Source of the DNA: Geomonas subterranea
GTDB taxonomy: Bacteria; Desulfobacterota; Desulfuromonadia; Geobacterales; Geobacteraceae
NCBI RefSeq assembly: GCF_019063845.1
Contig: NZ_CP077683.1
Location: forward strand, 3,774,501-3,838,500
Direction: 5' to 3'
DNA: 64,000 bases
Shown here: positions 17,441-26,170 of the stretch, piece after piece
How positions within the stretch are numbered: the first letter of the stretch is position 1
Layout of the letters: the number at the start of each line of letters is the position of its first letter
The notes under the pieces: model-generated
Database searches by the model: none
Told to the model about the DNA's origin: nothing
The model's input: only the letters and a program-made list of their open reading frames with translations
Program-made: the position numbers and the translations under genes

Positions 17441-17670
17441 CCGGGGGAGGGAGGTGTGGACACCTTGCCTCTAAAGGCAGAAAGCTGCTACCAATGTAGC
17501 TGCCCTCCGGCCTGCAATCCCCCCGAACATACCGAATGTCCCCTCCCCCGGAGGGGGGGGGAGGTATGGACACCTTCCCTCTAAAGGCAGAAAGCTGCTA
17601 CCAATGTAGCTGCCCTCCGGTCTGCAATCCCCCCGAACATACTGAATGTCCCCTCCCCCGGAGGGGGAGG
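17441..17670. repeat. Two direct copies of a 110-bp repeat
   Basis: The segment from GAGGTGTGGACACCTTGCCT (17451) recurs at 17561 with few changes. Both copies contain AAAGGCAGAAAGCTGC and end in the palindrome CCCCTCCCCCGGAGGGGG. The palindrome is family B, so the duplication probably arose between palindromes. Confidence 0.85.
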
Positions 17671-17685
17671 GCTAGGGAGGGGGAA
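17650..17685. repeat. Family B inverted repeat, left flank of the DUF559 gene
   Basis: CCCCTCCCCCGGAGGGGGAG followed by GGCTAGGGAGGGGGAA. It is the reverse complement, with few mismatches, of the unit at 18104-18138. The DUF559 stop codon (TAG, complement of 17672-17674) lies inside it. Confidence 0.85.
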
Positions 17686-18208
17686 GGTTATCGTTTCTGC
17701 CATAATGGACTCCCGCTCTCTGTTGCAACACCTCGTAGATTCTTTCCAGCACCCCTTCCAGGTTGGCAAAGACCTCATGGTTCCACACCCTTAAAACACA
17801 AACGCCCTGCGTCTCAAGAAAGTCGCTCCTTCCTCGATCGCGCAGGGCGTTCTTTGTTTGGTTGTGCTGCCCACCGTCCAGTTCCACGGCGAGTCTTGCC
17901 TCTGGACAATAGAAATCCAGAACGTACTTCTCAATAGGGTGCTGCCGCCGGAACCGGAATCCGCTCAACTGTTTCCGCCGCAGACAATACCAGAGCAGCT
18001 GCTCCGCGTCGGTCATGTGCTGACGTAGCGCGCGAGCGGCCTGAAGTAGTTCGGCAGGAAGCGGAGTTGGGCGAAAAAAGATTTCTCGTCTGCGTCCATG
18101 GCTTTCCCCCTCCCCAACCCTCCCCCTCCGGGGGAGGGAGCTGAGGCAAAGCACACAGAAGCATAACCAAGATGTGACTGGCGGCAACAGACAAAGGAGA
18201 GGGGTCAT
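17672..18208 (-). CDS. DUF559 (Vsr-like) endonuclease-domain protein
   Basis: The recognisable domain (about residues 50-165) starts LPAELLQAARALRQHMTDAE and carries the nuclease core LDFYCPEARLAVELDGGQH, with the Asp and Glu typical of the PD-(D/E)XK-like DUF559 family, then VLRVWNHEVF. The family resembles very-short-patch repair nucleases; its role is unknown. The start is uncertain: ATG 18208 overlaps the selB stop (ATGA) with GAGGAAGG upstream, but the first ~45 residues then translate a repeat element. The C-terminal NLPPP and the stop also lie in a repeat. The original start may have been lost. Confidence 0.7.
   Translation of the reverse strand: MTPLLCLLPPVTSWLCFCVLCLSSLPRRGRVGEGESHGRRREIFFRPTPLPAELLQAARALRQHMTDAEQLLWYCLRRKQLSGFRFRRQHPIEKYVLDFYCPEARLAVELDGGQHNQTKNALRDRGRSDFLETQGVCVLRVWNHEVFANLEGVLERIYEVLQQRAGVHYGRNDNLPPP
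18104..18138. repeat. Family B inverted repeat, right flank of the DUF559 gene
   Basis: TTCCCCCTCCCCAACCCTCC followed by CCCTCCGGGGGAGGG; inverse of the left flank at 17650-17685. Copies in this orientation also occur near 17420-17450, 32220-32256 and 33347-33381; one in the opposite orientation at about 28921-28959. Confidence 0.85.
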
Positions 18209-20115
18209 CCCTTCCTCAACACCCTCTTGTCGCCCATACGGATGGTGAGCTTCTCCTGGTCGAAGTACTCCAGCAGCGGGATCATGAACTTCCTGGACAG
18301 ACCGGTGAGGTCACGGAACTCCGGCGGGGTGATCTCCCCCTTCTCCTTCAGGTGAGCTACCAGCTTGTCACGCAGCTCGTTGACGGCACCGGGGGCGTAG
18401 AAGATGTCCCCCTTGATCTTGGCCACCCTCCCCTCGCGGAACATCATGTTGGCGTGGTCGAGCACCTGCTTTTCGGTGGCACCAACAAGGTCGCAGAGCT
18501 CCTTCAGGGTGGGAGGCTCGAACCAGGCCCTGGTAAGCGCCTCCTCGAGGGCGCGCTGCACGCTCGCCTGGTCCTGGGTGACGCCAACCTTGCGGCCGGG
18601 GAGCTTCACCAGTTCGCGGTCGGAGAGCGCCAGCCCGTCCTTCTCCAGGCTCGCCAGCACCGGACCGAAAAAGCGCGAGTCGCTGCGCCTGGGGATCCGG
18701 GACTTCAATTCCTCCTTGCCGATACCTTCCTGCATCGGGTTTTCCTGGAGATACTCGTGCAATTCATCGGAAAGCTTCTGCTTAAGCTGCGCAAAGGCGT
18801 CCTTGCTGAGGAAGATGCGCGGCTCCTTCACCACCTGGAGCACCGCGCCGCTTGAGAGCAGGGGAGCCAGCGCAGTTTCGATCCTTTTGCCGGACATCCC
18901 GGAGCGGTTCACCATCTCCTGGATGGAGATGCCGGAGAGGAGCGACGACTCGACCAGCAACCGGATCCGCTCCTGGTCAACGCCGGACTCGGCGGCCTCC
19001 AAAAGGGCCAGCGCCTCCGCGGAACGGCGGCGGCGCCGCGGCGGCGCTGGGTCAAGAACGGTTCCGCCGCCCAGGGTCGCCTGGGGCGAGTAGGTTCGCA
19101 GCACGAAGGGGTCGCCCGGCAGCAAAAGTACCGGGTGGGCGAGACGGAGCTGCACGTAGGCACTTTCGCCGGGTTGAAGCGCGTCACGGTCAAAGAGGAT
19201 GATCTTGGCCGGGACCTCGTAGGTGGCGGAATGGAGACGGATGCTGGCGCGATGCTTCAGCTCCTTCCCCATCGAGGCGAGGTAGTTGAGCCGCACGTCC
19301 ACGGCGCTGGTCGGCTTGTAGAGCCCCTTGGGAACGACCACGTCGCCGCGCTGCACGTCGGTGTGGTCCACCCCCTGAAGGTTGACCGCGAGCCTTTCAC
19401 CCGCCCCACCCTTCTCGACCTTGGAACCGAAAGACTGCACGCCGCGCACGCGGCAGGCGATGCCGGTGGGAAGGATCTCGACCTCGTCCCCCACGGTGAC
19501 GGCGCCGGAGAGGAGCGTGCCGGTGACGACGGTGCCGAACCCGGTGACGGTGAAGACGCGGTCCACCGGAAGACGGAAGGGGGAATCGACCCGTTTCTGT
19601 TCGATCTCCTTCGCCATCCTGGCGAGCTCCGCCTTCAGGTTTTCGATACCGTCGCCGGTGCGGGAGGAAACACTGACGATGGGCGCGCCGGCGAGGAAGC
19701 TTTCCGCGAGGTAGTCGCGCACCTCCTCGGTTACCAGGTCGAGCCAGTCCGGTTCCACCATGTCCTTCTTGGTCAGCACCACGATGCCCCGCTTGACCCC
19801 CAGCAACTGGCAGATCTCCAGGTGCTCGCGGGTCTGGGGCATGATCCCCTCGTCCGCGGCGATCACCAGGAGCACAAGGTCCATGCCGCCCACGCCCGCC
19901 ACCATGGTGCGCACGAAGCGCTCGTGGCCGGGGACGTCGACGATGCCGAAACGGAGATCCCCCGGGAGTTCCAGGTGGGCGAAGCCGAGTTCGATGGTGA
20001 TGCCGCGGGCCTTCTCCTCCTTGAGACGGTCGGTGTCCACGCCGGTCAACGCCTTCACCAGCGAGGTCTTGCCATGATCTATGTGTCCGGCGGTGCCGAG
20101 TATGAGATGCTTCAT
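18205..20115 (-). CDS. selB: Selenocysteine-specific elongation factor SelB
   Basis: 636-aa GTPase that carries Sec-tRNA to UGA codons next to a SECIS hairpin. G1 is [10 protein letters not shown] at residue ~10, G3 is DVPGHERF, and G4 appears as [10 protein letters not shown]-Tu-like beta-barrel domains follow, then a C-terminal winged-helix series (about 380-636) that binds the SECIS. The N-terminus [15 protein letters not shown] is typical. It is followed, with ATGA overlap, by the DUF559 frame. No selA, selC or selenoprotein gene is evident in the window. Confidence 0.96.
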   Translation of the reverse strand: MKHLILGTAGHIDHGKTSLVKALTGVDTDRLKEEKARGITIELGFAHLELPGDLRFGIVDVPGHERFVRTMVAGVGGMDLVLLVIAADEGIMPQTREHLEICQLLGVKRGIVVLTKKDMVEPDWLDLVTEEVRDYLAESFLAGAPIVSVSSRTGDGIENLKAELARMAKEIEQKRVDSPFRLPVDRVFTVTGFGTVVTGTLLSGAVTVGDEVEILPTGIACRVRGVQSFGSKVEKGGAGERLAVNLQGVDHTDVQRGDVVVPKGLYKPTSAVDVRLNYLASMGKELKHRASIRLHSATYEVPAKIILFDRDALQPGESAYVQLRLAHPVLLLPGDPFVLRTYSPQATLGGGTVLDPAPPRRRRRSAEALALLEAAESGVDQERIRLLVESSLLSGISIQEMVNRSGMSGKRIETALAPLLSSGAVLQVVKEPRIFLSKDAFAQLKQKLSDELHEYLQENPMQEGIGKEELKSRIPRRSDSRFFGPVLASLEKDGLALSDRELVKLPGRKVGVTQDQASVQRALEEALTRAWFEPPTLKELCDLVGATEKQVLDHANMMFREGRVAKIKGDIFYAPGAVNELRDKLVAHLKEKGEITPPEFRDLTGLSRKFMIPLLEYFDQEKLTIRMGDKRVLRKG

Positions 20116-20192
20116 GGTGATGCTCCGTGAGAAAAGTGTTTCTTATATCTCAATTTTTGAATGAAAGGTCAATCATTGATGTATGGTCTTCA

Positions 20193-20301
20193 CTGTAAGG
20201 GTGAATAAACATTCGCCCCCCTTGGCCGCACCATTGAACCTCTTGCCATCGACAGCGGCCGGGGCATCGGCGGCTGGGCGAATGATTATTCGCCCCTACG
20301 G
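20193..20301. repeat. Family C element, copy 2
   Basis: 109 bp, starting CTGTAAGGGTGAATAAACAT and ending TGATTATTCGCCCCTACGG. Same size and end structure as the unit at 1275-1384. It lies between selB and the ABC exporter genes. Confidence 0.75.
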
Positions 20302-20353
20302 AATCAATGCGAGGCGGGGAGGGCACCTAAGCGAGGGAGTGGACTCCCGTGTG

Positions 20354-22159
20354 CTAATCCTTGAATTGCAGCTGGTACAGCCGGTAGTAGACCCCCTGGG
20401 CGGCCATCAATTCCGCGTGGGTCCCTTCTTCGACCTTCTCGCCGCGGTGAATGACGACGATGCGGTCGGCATCGCGGATGGTGGAGAGCCGGTGGGCGAC
20501 CACGAGCGTGGTGCGCCCCTGCATCAACCCTTCGAGCCCCTGCTGGATCAGCCGCTCGCTGGCCGTGTCGACGCTGGCGGTCGCCTCGTCCAACACCAGG
20601 ATCTCCGGATCGAAGGCCACGGCGCGCGCGAAGGAGATCAGCTGACGTTCGCCGGCGGAGAAATTCACACCGCGCTCGCGCACCTCCTCCTCGTACCCCT
20701 TGGGAAGCTCCCGGATGAAACGATCGGCCCCGACCACCGCCGCTGCCTGCTCCACCCTCTTGAGCGCCTCGGGGTCTCCCAGGGAGATGTTGTAGGCGAT
20801 GGTGCCGGAAAAGAGATAGGGATCCTGCAGCACCACGCCGATGCGCTTGCGCAGGGCCGGAAGCGGCAGCTCCCGGATGTCGGTGCCGTCGATGGTGATG
20901 GAGCCGCGCTCCACGTCGTAGAGCCGGGACAGGAGCCTGGTCACCGTGGTCTTGCCCCCGCCGGTCTCCCCCACCAGGGCCACCTTCTCGCCGCGCTTCA
21001 TCTGCAGGGAGAACCCTTTCAGGACGTAGTCCCGCTCCTTGTAGGCAAACCAGATATCGTTGAAGCAGATGCTTTGCAGCGCGTGCGCCGGAGCGCCCTG
21101 GCAAGGAGGAGTCGTCCCCGTTGCCTTTTCCGGGACCGGCAGCGAGGCGGGTTCACGGTCCTCGTTGTCCAGCAGCGCGAAGATCCGTTCGAGGGACGCC
21201 ATGGCCCCCTGCATGATGGAATATTTGGCCGAGAGATCGCGGATCGGCGAGAAGAACTTCTCTATATACTGGATGAAGGCCACCAGCGAGCCGAAGGAGA
21301 GGGTCCCCTTCACGATCTCGCCGCCGCCGTACCAGATGATCAGCGCAACCGCAACCGACGAGAGCGATTCAACCACCGCGTAGAGCGCGGCGTCCCAGGT
21401 TATCACCGGGAGGTTCGCCTCCACGTAGGAGGCGTTCAGGCGTCGAAACTCCTTCGCCTCGTCATGCTCCCGGTTGAAGAGCTGCACCACCGCCATGCCG
21501 CCGATGCTCTCGGCGAGGAAGGCTGAGAGGTTCGCCTGGCGCGCGCGCACCTGGCGGAAGGCGAGCCGCATCCACTTGCGGAAGGCGAAGGCGACCCATA
21601 TCAGTACCGGCAGCACCGAGAAGGTGACCAGCGAGAGCCGCACGTTCATCCAGAGCATGATGCCGACGATCCCCGCAAGCACCAGGATATCCCCGACCAC
21701 GGTCACGAGGCCCGCGGCGAACATCTCTCCCAGCACCTCGATATCGCTGGTGAGCCGGGAAACCAGGCTCCCTACCGGGGTCTGATCGAAGAAGCGGGTG
21801 GACAGGCGCTGGATGTGGCTGAAAAGCTTGACCCTGATGTCGTACATGACCCGCTGCCCCACCCACTGCAGCAAGTAGACCTGTCCGAACATGAGGATGG
21901 ATTCGAGGAAGATGACGGCGAGGAAGGCCGCGGCAAGGGCGGGGAGTCCCGCCATGCGCCCCTTGACGATGTGCTCGTCGATGGCGACCTTGATGATCCA
22001 GGGCTGGGCCAGTTTGGACGCCGCGATTAGCGGGAGCATCAGGAGCGCCGTTATCAGCATGCGGCGGTAGGGGACGACATAGGCGACAAAGCGCCCCATC
22101 AGGCGTCTGTCGTACACCTTCCCTACCGTTTCCTCCTCGTATATCCCGCCGAAGTGCAT
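20354..22159 (-). CDS. ABC exporter half-transporter (MdlB-like), ATPase-competent subunit
   Basis: 601-aa protein with six membrane helices (residues ~25-310) fused to a nucleotide-binding domain: Walker A GETGGGKTT, signature FSAGERQ, Walker B LVLDEATASVD with the catalytic Glu, and H-loop VAHRLS. It pairs with the 576-aa half-transporter encoded just upstream to form a heterodimeric type IV exporter. The MdlAB/YheHI/TmrAB group exports lipids, peptides or drugs; substrate unknown here. ATG 22159 is the only good start. The gap to the partner contains a repeat. Confidence 0.87.
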   Translation of the reverse strand: MHFGGIYEEETVGKVYDRRLMGRFVAYVVPYRRMLITALLMLPLIAASKLAQPWIIKVAIDEHIVKGRMAGLPALAAAFLAVIFLESILMFGQVYLLQWVGQRVMYDIRVKLFSHIQRLSTRFFDQTPVGSLVSRLTSDIEVLGEMFAAGLVTVVGDILVLAGIVGIMLWMNVRLSLVTFSVLPVLIWVAFAFRKWMRLAFRQVRARQANLSAFLAESIGGMAVVQLFNREHDEAKEFRRLNASYVEANLPVITWDAALYAVVESLSSVAVALIIWYGGGEIVKGTLSFGSLVAFIQYIEKFFSPIRDLSAKYSIMQGAMASLERIFALLDNEDREPASLPVPEKATGTTPPCQGAPAHALQSICFNDIWFAYKERDYVLKGFSLQMKRGEKVALVGETGGGKTTVTRLLSRLYDVERGSITIDGTDIRELPLPALRKRIGVVLQDPYLFSGTIAYNISLGDPEALKRVEQAAAVVGADRFIRELPKGYEEEVRERGVNFSAGERQLISFARAVAFDPEILVLDEATASVDTASERLIQQGLEGLMQGRTTLVVAHRLSTIRDADRIVVIHRGEKVEEGTHAELMAAQGVYYRLYQLQFKD

Positions 22160-22199
22160 GCTGCTCCCTTAAAAAATGAAAAGCCTGAAAACCTTTGTA

Positions 22200-22294
22200 T
22201 TTAACGCAAAGGCGCAGAGACGCAAAGAAAAGCGTTTTGGAACTAACCGTTTCAGATGTTGGATTCTCTTAGCGCCTTTGCACCTTTGGGTTTA
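22200..22294. repeat. Family E-like inverted repeat between exporter genes
   Basis: The left arm TTTAACGCAAAGGCGCAGAG and the right arm AGCGCCTTTGCACCTTTGGG are near inverses. It sits between the two exporter genes and may form a processing hairpin in their mRNA. Confidence 0.65.
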
Positions 22295-22311
22295 AAAAAT
22301 GGCCTTTGCCT

Positions 22312-24042
22312 TTAAAGCCTCTCTATCTCCGCCTTAAGCTGTTCTTCCCTGTGGATGGCGGCGTAGCGGCCTCCCACCTCCAGGAGCTCCGCGTGGCTCC
22401 CCTGCTCGACGATGGCCCCCTGCTCCAGCACGATGATCCGGTCGCAGTTACGCAGCGGCGAGAGCCTGTGCGACACGATGAGCACGGTCCTTTTGCCGTA
22501 ATAGCCGGAAAGCGCGGAGAGGATCTCCTCCTCGGTATCGGCGTCGACCGCGGAGAGGGGATCGTCCAGAATCAGTATGCTGGGCTCCTTGATGAGAGCC
22601 CGCGCTATCGAGACACGCTGCTTCTGCCCCCCGGACAGGGTCACCCCCCGCTCTCCCACCAGGGTGTCCAGCCCCTGCGGAAACCGGGTGAGGTCGCCGG
22701 AAAGGCCGGCGATCCGCGCCGCGCGCTCGATCTCCTCCCGGGTCGCGCCGGGTTTGCCGTAACCGATGTTTTCGGCGATGGTGCGGGAGAAGAGGAAGGT
22801 TTCCTGGGGGACGAAGCCCACCGCGTCCCTGATACGCTTGAGCGGCAGCAGGTTGACATCGATGCCGTCGACAAAGAGCGTCCCCTCAGCGACCGGGAAA
22901 AGCCGCGGGATCATGCGCACCAGGGTCGATTTGCCGCTCCCCACCACGCCGACGATGCCGATGCGTGCGCCTCTTGCGATCTTCAGGTCGATGCCGCGCA
23001 GCATCCCGGCGCCGCCGTAGCTGAAGCTGAAATTGCGGTACTCGATCTCCCCCTTGATCTCGCCGGGGTCGACGGGCCGCTCCGGCTCCGCCACCTCGGG
23101 GCGCGCGTTCAGGATCTCGCTCAGCCGCGTCATAGACGCGGCACCCCTCTGCACGAGGTTGAGGATCCAGCCAAACATGATGGTGGGCCAAACCAGCATG
23201 GCGAGATAGCCGTTGAAGGCGACGAACCCGCCCAAGGTGAGCTCCCCCCGGATCACCAGGTTTCCGCCGACAAAAAGGATCACGAGAGTGCCGATCGCTC
23301 CGGTCGCAGCCATCACCGGCAGCATCATCCCCCGGATCTTCGCCATGGCCATACTGGCATCGCTGTAGCTGTCGCACACGGCGCCGAAACTCTTGATCTC
23401 CCCATCCTCGCGGCAGTACGCGCGCACCACAGCGGCGGCGGAGACGTTCTCCTCGACCCGGGTGGTGAGGTGGGCCAGGGCTTCCTGCGTCCTCTTGGAG
23501 ACGCGGAACATGGAGGCGCTCATCCGCTTCACGATCAGGATCATGACCGGGAACGGGAGTACGGCGCATACGGTGAGAAACGGGGAGATCCGGGTTAACA
23601 GGATGAGGGAGGCGGTGTAGATCACCACGGTGTTCAACAGGCTCAGGACGCCGAAACCGAGCAGCATCCGTACGTTGGTGAGATCGTTGGCGAGGCGGGA
23701 CAGGATGTCGCCGGTGCGCCAGTTGGAGAAGTAGGTCCGATCCAGGGTGAGCAGGTTGGCGTAGAGGTCTTCGCGCAGCTCGTATTCGATGCGGCGGCCG
23801 GCGTTTAAGAGCGTGGTGCGCGAAAAGACGCGGATGATCCCCTGCGCCACGGCGGCCGCGGCGATCATCGCGCCGTACTGCGCCGGCGTGTAGCCGGCCC
23901 TGGCGGGAGCCTGCAGCGCCTCGATGGCCAGCTTGAGGAGCCACGGGATCGCAAGTCCGCATACGTTGGTCCCTACCAGCAGCAGGGCCCCTAACAGGTA
24001 AGCCCCCCGGCGATTGCGCATGTAGCGGTATAGTCTTGTCAA
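22312..24042 (-). CDS. ABC exporter half-transporter (MdlA-like), degenerate catalytic site
   Basis: 576 aa, six membrane helices then a nucleotide-binding domain with Walker A GVVGSGKSTL, signature LSGGQKQR, and Walker B LILDDPLSAVD, in which the usual catalytic Glu is Asp. An H-loop His is present (VSHRLS). One weakened site is typical of heterodimeric exporters, and the partner gene follows downstream. The start is probably TTG 24042 (LTRLYRYMRNRRG), as an in-frame stop lies just upstream; ATG 24021 would shorten the N-terminus. Confidence 0.86.
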   Translation of the reverse strand: MTRLYRYMRNRRGAYLLGALLLVGTNVCGLAIPWLLKLAIEALQAPARAGYTPAQYGAMIAAAAVAQGIIRVFSRTTLLNAGRRIEYELREDLYANLLTLDRTYFSNWRTGDILSRLANDLTNVRMLLGFGVLSLLNTVVIYTASLILLTRISPFLTVCAVLPFPVMILIVKRMSASMFRVSKRTQEALAHLTTRVEENVSAAAVVRAYCREDGEIKSFGAVCDSYSDASMAMAKIRGMMLPVMAATGAIGTLVILFVGGNLVIRGELTLGGFVAFNGYLAMLVWPTIMFGWILNLVQRGAASMTRLSEILNARPEVAEPERPVDPGEIKGEIEYRNFSFSYGGAGMLRGIDLKIARGARIGIVGVVGSGKSTLVRMIPRLFPVAEGTLFVDGIDVNLLPLKRIRDAVGFVPQETFLFSRTIAENIGYGKPGATREEIERAARIAGLSGDLTRFPQGLDTLVGERGVTLSGGQKQRVSIARALIKEPSILILDDPLSAVDADTEEEILSALSGYYGKRTVLIVSHRLSPLRNCDRIIVLEQGAIVEQGSHAELLEVGGRYAAIHREEQLKAEIERL

Positions 24043-24602
24043 TTCGCCGATAGCTCACCTCACCTGGATAACGCCCCGACAGTATTATTACATTTACTTT
24101 TTTCTGTCAAAGTATTTGCCGATTCCAATGATTTGCGTGCCGTGTTTTAAAAAAACGTAAACAAACGGTTTTGACCCTGTCAAACGCGTGTGCAGCCAGG
24201 ATTTCCACGCATCTGAATTTTCTAACCATTTGTCGCGCTACTTCAAGCACTTCCGGACAGTATGGTAACAACCTCCTTGTTGTTCTAAAATTTCACTTTT
24301 TACCCCCGGATTTTCACTCAAAACGCCAGCCACGGAACTCGTTCAGCGTGTAATTTTCACAAAAGCCCTTCTTTTTCAGACAGTTCCGACTCAAACAAAT
24401 GCTTGCTTTTTTGTTTTAAAATGGCGTATAGTCCATTCCAAATTTTTGTATGACAGAAATTTCTACCGTTTTAAAACAGCGTTCTCGCAAAACATGAATC
24501 ACAGCCACAAAGCACTTGCCCTCAGGCTTTTGTTGGGCGTATGATTTCGAGCTGTTTATTAACAAAATGGTCCCCGACCATGAATCAGTCACGAGGTCCG
24601 CA
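24043..24602. other. 560-bp gap before the hdr cluster
   Basis: Lower in GC than its surroundings, with several A/T runs. It separates divergent transcription units, so promoters for both the ABC exporter and hdrC should lie here. I see no gene and no convincing sigma-54 (-24/-12) site. Confidence 0.5.
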
Positions 24603-25187
24603 GTGAAAAACAAGTTGATGCACCTCTCCAACGAGACCATGAACATCGGGTTCGTGAAGAAGGTGGAGGCACTCTCCGGCAGTTCGGTGCGGCGCTGCTT
24701 CCAGTGCGGCAAATGCTCCGCCGGCTGCCCCATGTCCGCGTTCATGGAACACCCCCCGAACCGGGTGGTGCGCCTGCTTCAGCTTGGGCAGGGACAGCGC
24801 ATCCTGGCGGGGCGCTCCATCTGGTACTGCGCCTCCTGCGAGACCTGCACCACCCGCTGCCCCAACAAGGTCGATCTCGCCGCCATCATGGACGCGCTGA
24901 GAAAGCTCTCCTGGGACGCCGACGGCCCCTCCAAGGAAAGCTACGTCCAGCTCGCGAACCGCCTCTTCATCGAGAACATCCGCACTTACGGCCGCCAGTA
25001 CGAGCTGCGCCTCGGTGCGGCCTTCAACATGAAGAGCGGGCAGTTCCTCAAAGACCTCATGCTGGGACCAAAGCTGATCTCCAAGGGGAAGCTGAAGATG
25101 TTCCACTCCAAGAACAAGAACATCGCCGACATCGAAGGGATCTTCAAGAGGATCGAGGAGATGCGCAAGAAAGGGGAGGCGCTGTGA
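24603..25187 (+). CDS. hdrC: Heterodisulfide reductase-like subunit C
   Basis: About 194-aa iron-sulfur protein with two [4Fe-4S] motifs, CFQCGKCSAGCP and CASCETCTTRCP, the HdrC signature. It would carry electrons between HdrA and the catalytic HdrB. GTG 24603 (VKNKLMHLSNETMN) is preferred, with GAGG 6 nt upstream; an upstream in-frame start would add residues without a ribosome site. It is the first gene of a seven-gene run (hdrC, hdrB, hdrA, flxD, flxC, flxB, flxA), and its stop overlaps the hdrB start. Confidence 0.9.
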   Translation: MKNKLMHLSNETMNIGFVKKVEALSGSSVRRCFQCGKCSAGCPMSAFMEHPPNRVVRLLQLGQGQRILAGRSIWYCASCETCTTRCPNKVDLAAIMDALRKLSWDADGPSKESYVQLANRLFIENIRTYGRQYELRLGAAFNMKSGQFLKDLMLGPKLISKGKLKMFHSKNKNIADIEGIFKRIEEMRKKGEAL

Positions 25188-26137
25188 CACCTGGCAAGAA
25201 ACGTCTTAGTTATTCCTATTACCCGGGCTGCTCGCTGCACGCCTCCGGGCGCGAATACGATATCTCCACGCGGGCCCTGTTCAAGGCGCTCAACGTGGGG
25301 CTGAAGGAAGTGCCGGACTGGTTCTGCTGCGGCGCGACCCCGGCCCACAACGTGGACGAGCTGTTGTCGCTTTCGCTCTGCGCCAAGAACCTCTCCCTGG
25401 CGGAAGAGGTCGAGGGGGACCTGGCGGTCGCCTGCGCCGCCTGCTTTTCCCGCCTCAAGACCACCCAGCACCACCTGAAAGAGGACGACAACAAGAGAAA
25501 GCAGGTGGAGGTGGCCATCGACGGCGCCGCTGCGCTGAACAAGCCGGTCAAGCACATCCTGGAGATCCTCGCCCGCGAGTACGGTCTGGCCAAGCTCGAG
25601 GAGAGCGTCAAGAAGCCGCTTGTCGGGCTCAAGGTTGCCGCCTACTACGGCTGTCTGCTGACCCGCCCGCCGGAGGTGCCGGAACTGGACGATTGCGAAG
25701 ACCCGAGCATCATGGAGGACGTCCTGCGCGCGCTGGGGGCCGAGCCGGTCAAGTGGAGCCACCGCATGGAGTGCTGCGGCGCGAACTTCACCCTGTCCCG
25801 CCCGGGTGTGGTGCTCAAACTCTCCAACGCCATCCTGGAGAGTGCGCGCATCGCCGGCGCGGACTGCATCATGGTCGCCTGCCCCTTGTGCCACGGCAAC
25901 CTGGATATCCGCCAGAAGGAGATCAAGGAAGCCTACGGCGCCCCCGACTCCACCCTGTTCGGGAACATCTTCGGTTCCGAGCTGCACGGCGGGAGCGCCC
26001 CCGACCAGCGCGACGTCCCCATCTTCTACGTCACCCAGCTCGCGGCCCTCGCCATGGGGGTAGCCTCGCAGAGCCTCGGTTTCGAGAGTGTCATCACCGA
26101 CCCGAAGCCGCTTTTGAGAGATAAACAGCTGCTCTAG
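25184..26137 (+). CDS. hdrB: Heterodisulfide reductase-like subunit B
   Basis: 317-aa protein with two CCG domains that hold the noncubane iron-sulfur clusters for disulfide reduction. The first contains YYPGCSLHAS, FCCGATPAHN and CAACF; the second YYGCLL, MECCGANFTLSRP and CPLCHGNL. In methanogens the substrate is CoM-S-S-CoB; in bacteria with HdrABC-Flx it is thought to be a DsrC-like or other thiol partner, unknown here. The start is GTG 25184, overlapping the hdrC stop (GTGA), with GGGGAGG upstream. Confidence 0.92.
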   Translation: MTPGKKRLSYSYYPGCSLHASGREYDISTRALFKALNVGLKEVPDWFCCGATPAHNVDELLSLSLCAKNLSLAEEVEGDLAVACAACFSRLKTTQHHLKEDDNKRKQVEVAIDGAAALNKPVKHILEILAREYGLAKLEESVKKPLVGLKVAAYYGCLLTRPPEVPELDDCEDPSIMEDVLRALGAEPVKWSHRMECCGANFTLSRPGVVLKLSNAILESARIAGADCIMVACPLCHGNLDIRQKEIKEAYGAPDSTLFGNIFGSELHGGSAPDQRDVPIFYVTQLAALAMGVASQSLGFESVITDPKPLLRDKQLL

Positions 26138-26170
26138 CCCGCGGGCCGCAGCAATTGGATTGAGGAGCTT

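Noticed and set aside
24416-24745. 109-aa minus-strand frame upstream of hdrC
   Set aside because: Overlaps the hdrC iron-sulfur coding region and shows no ribosome site or family match.
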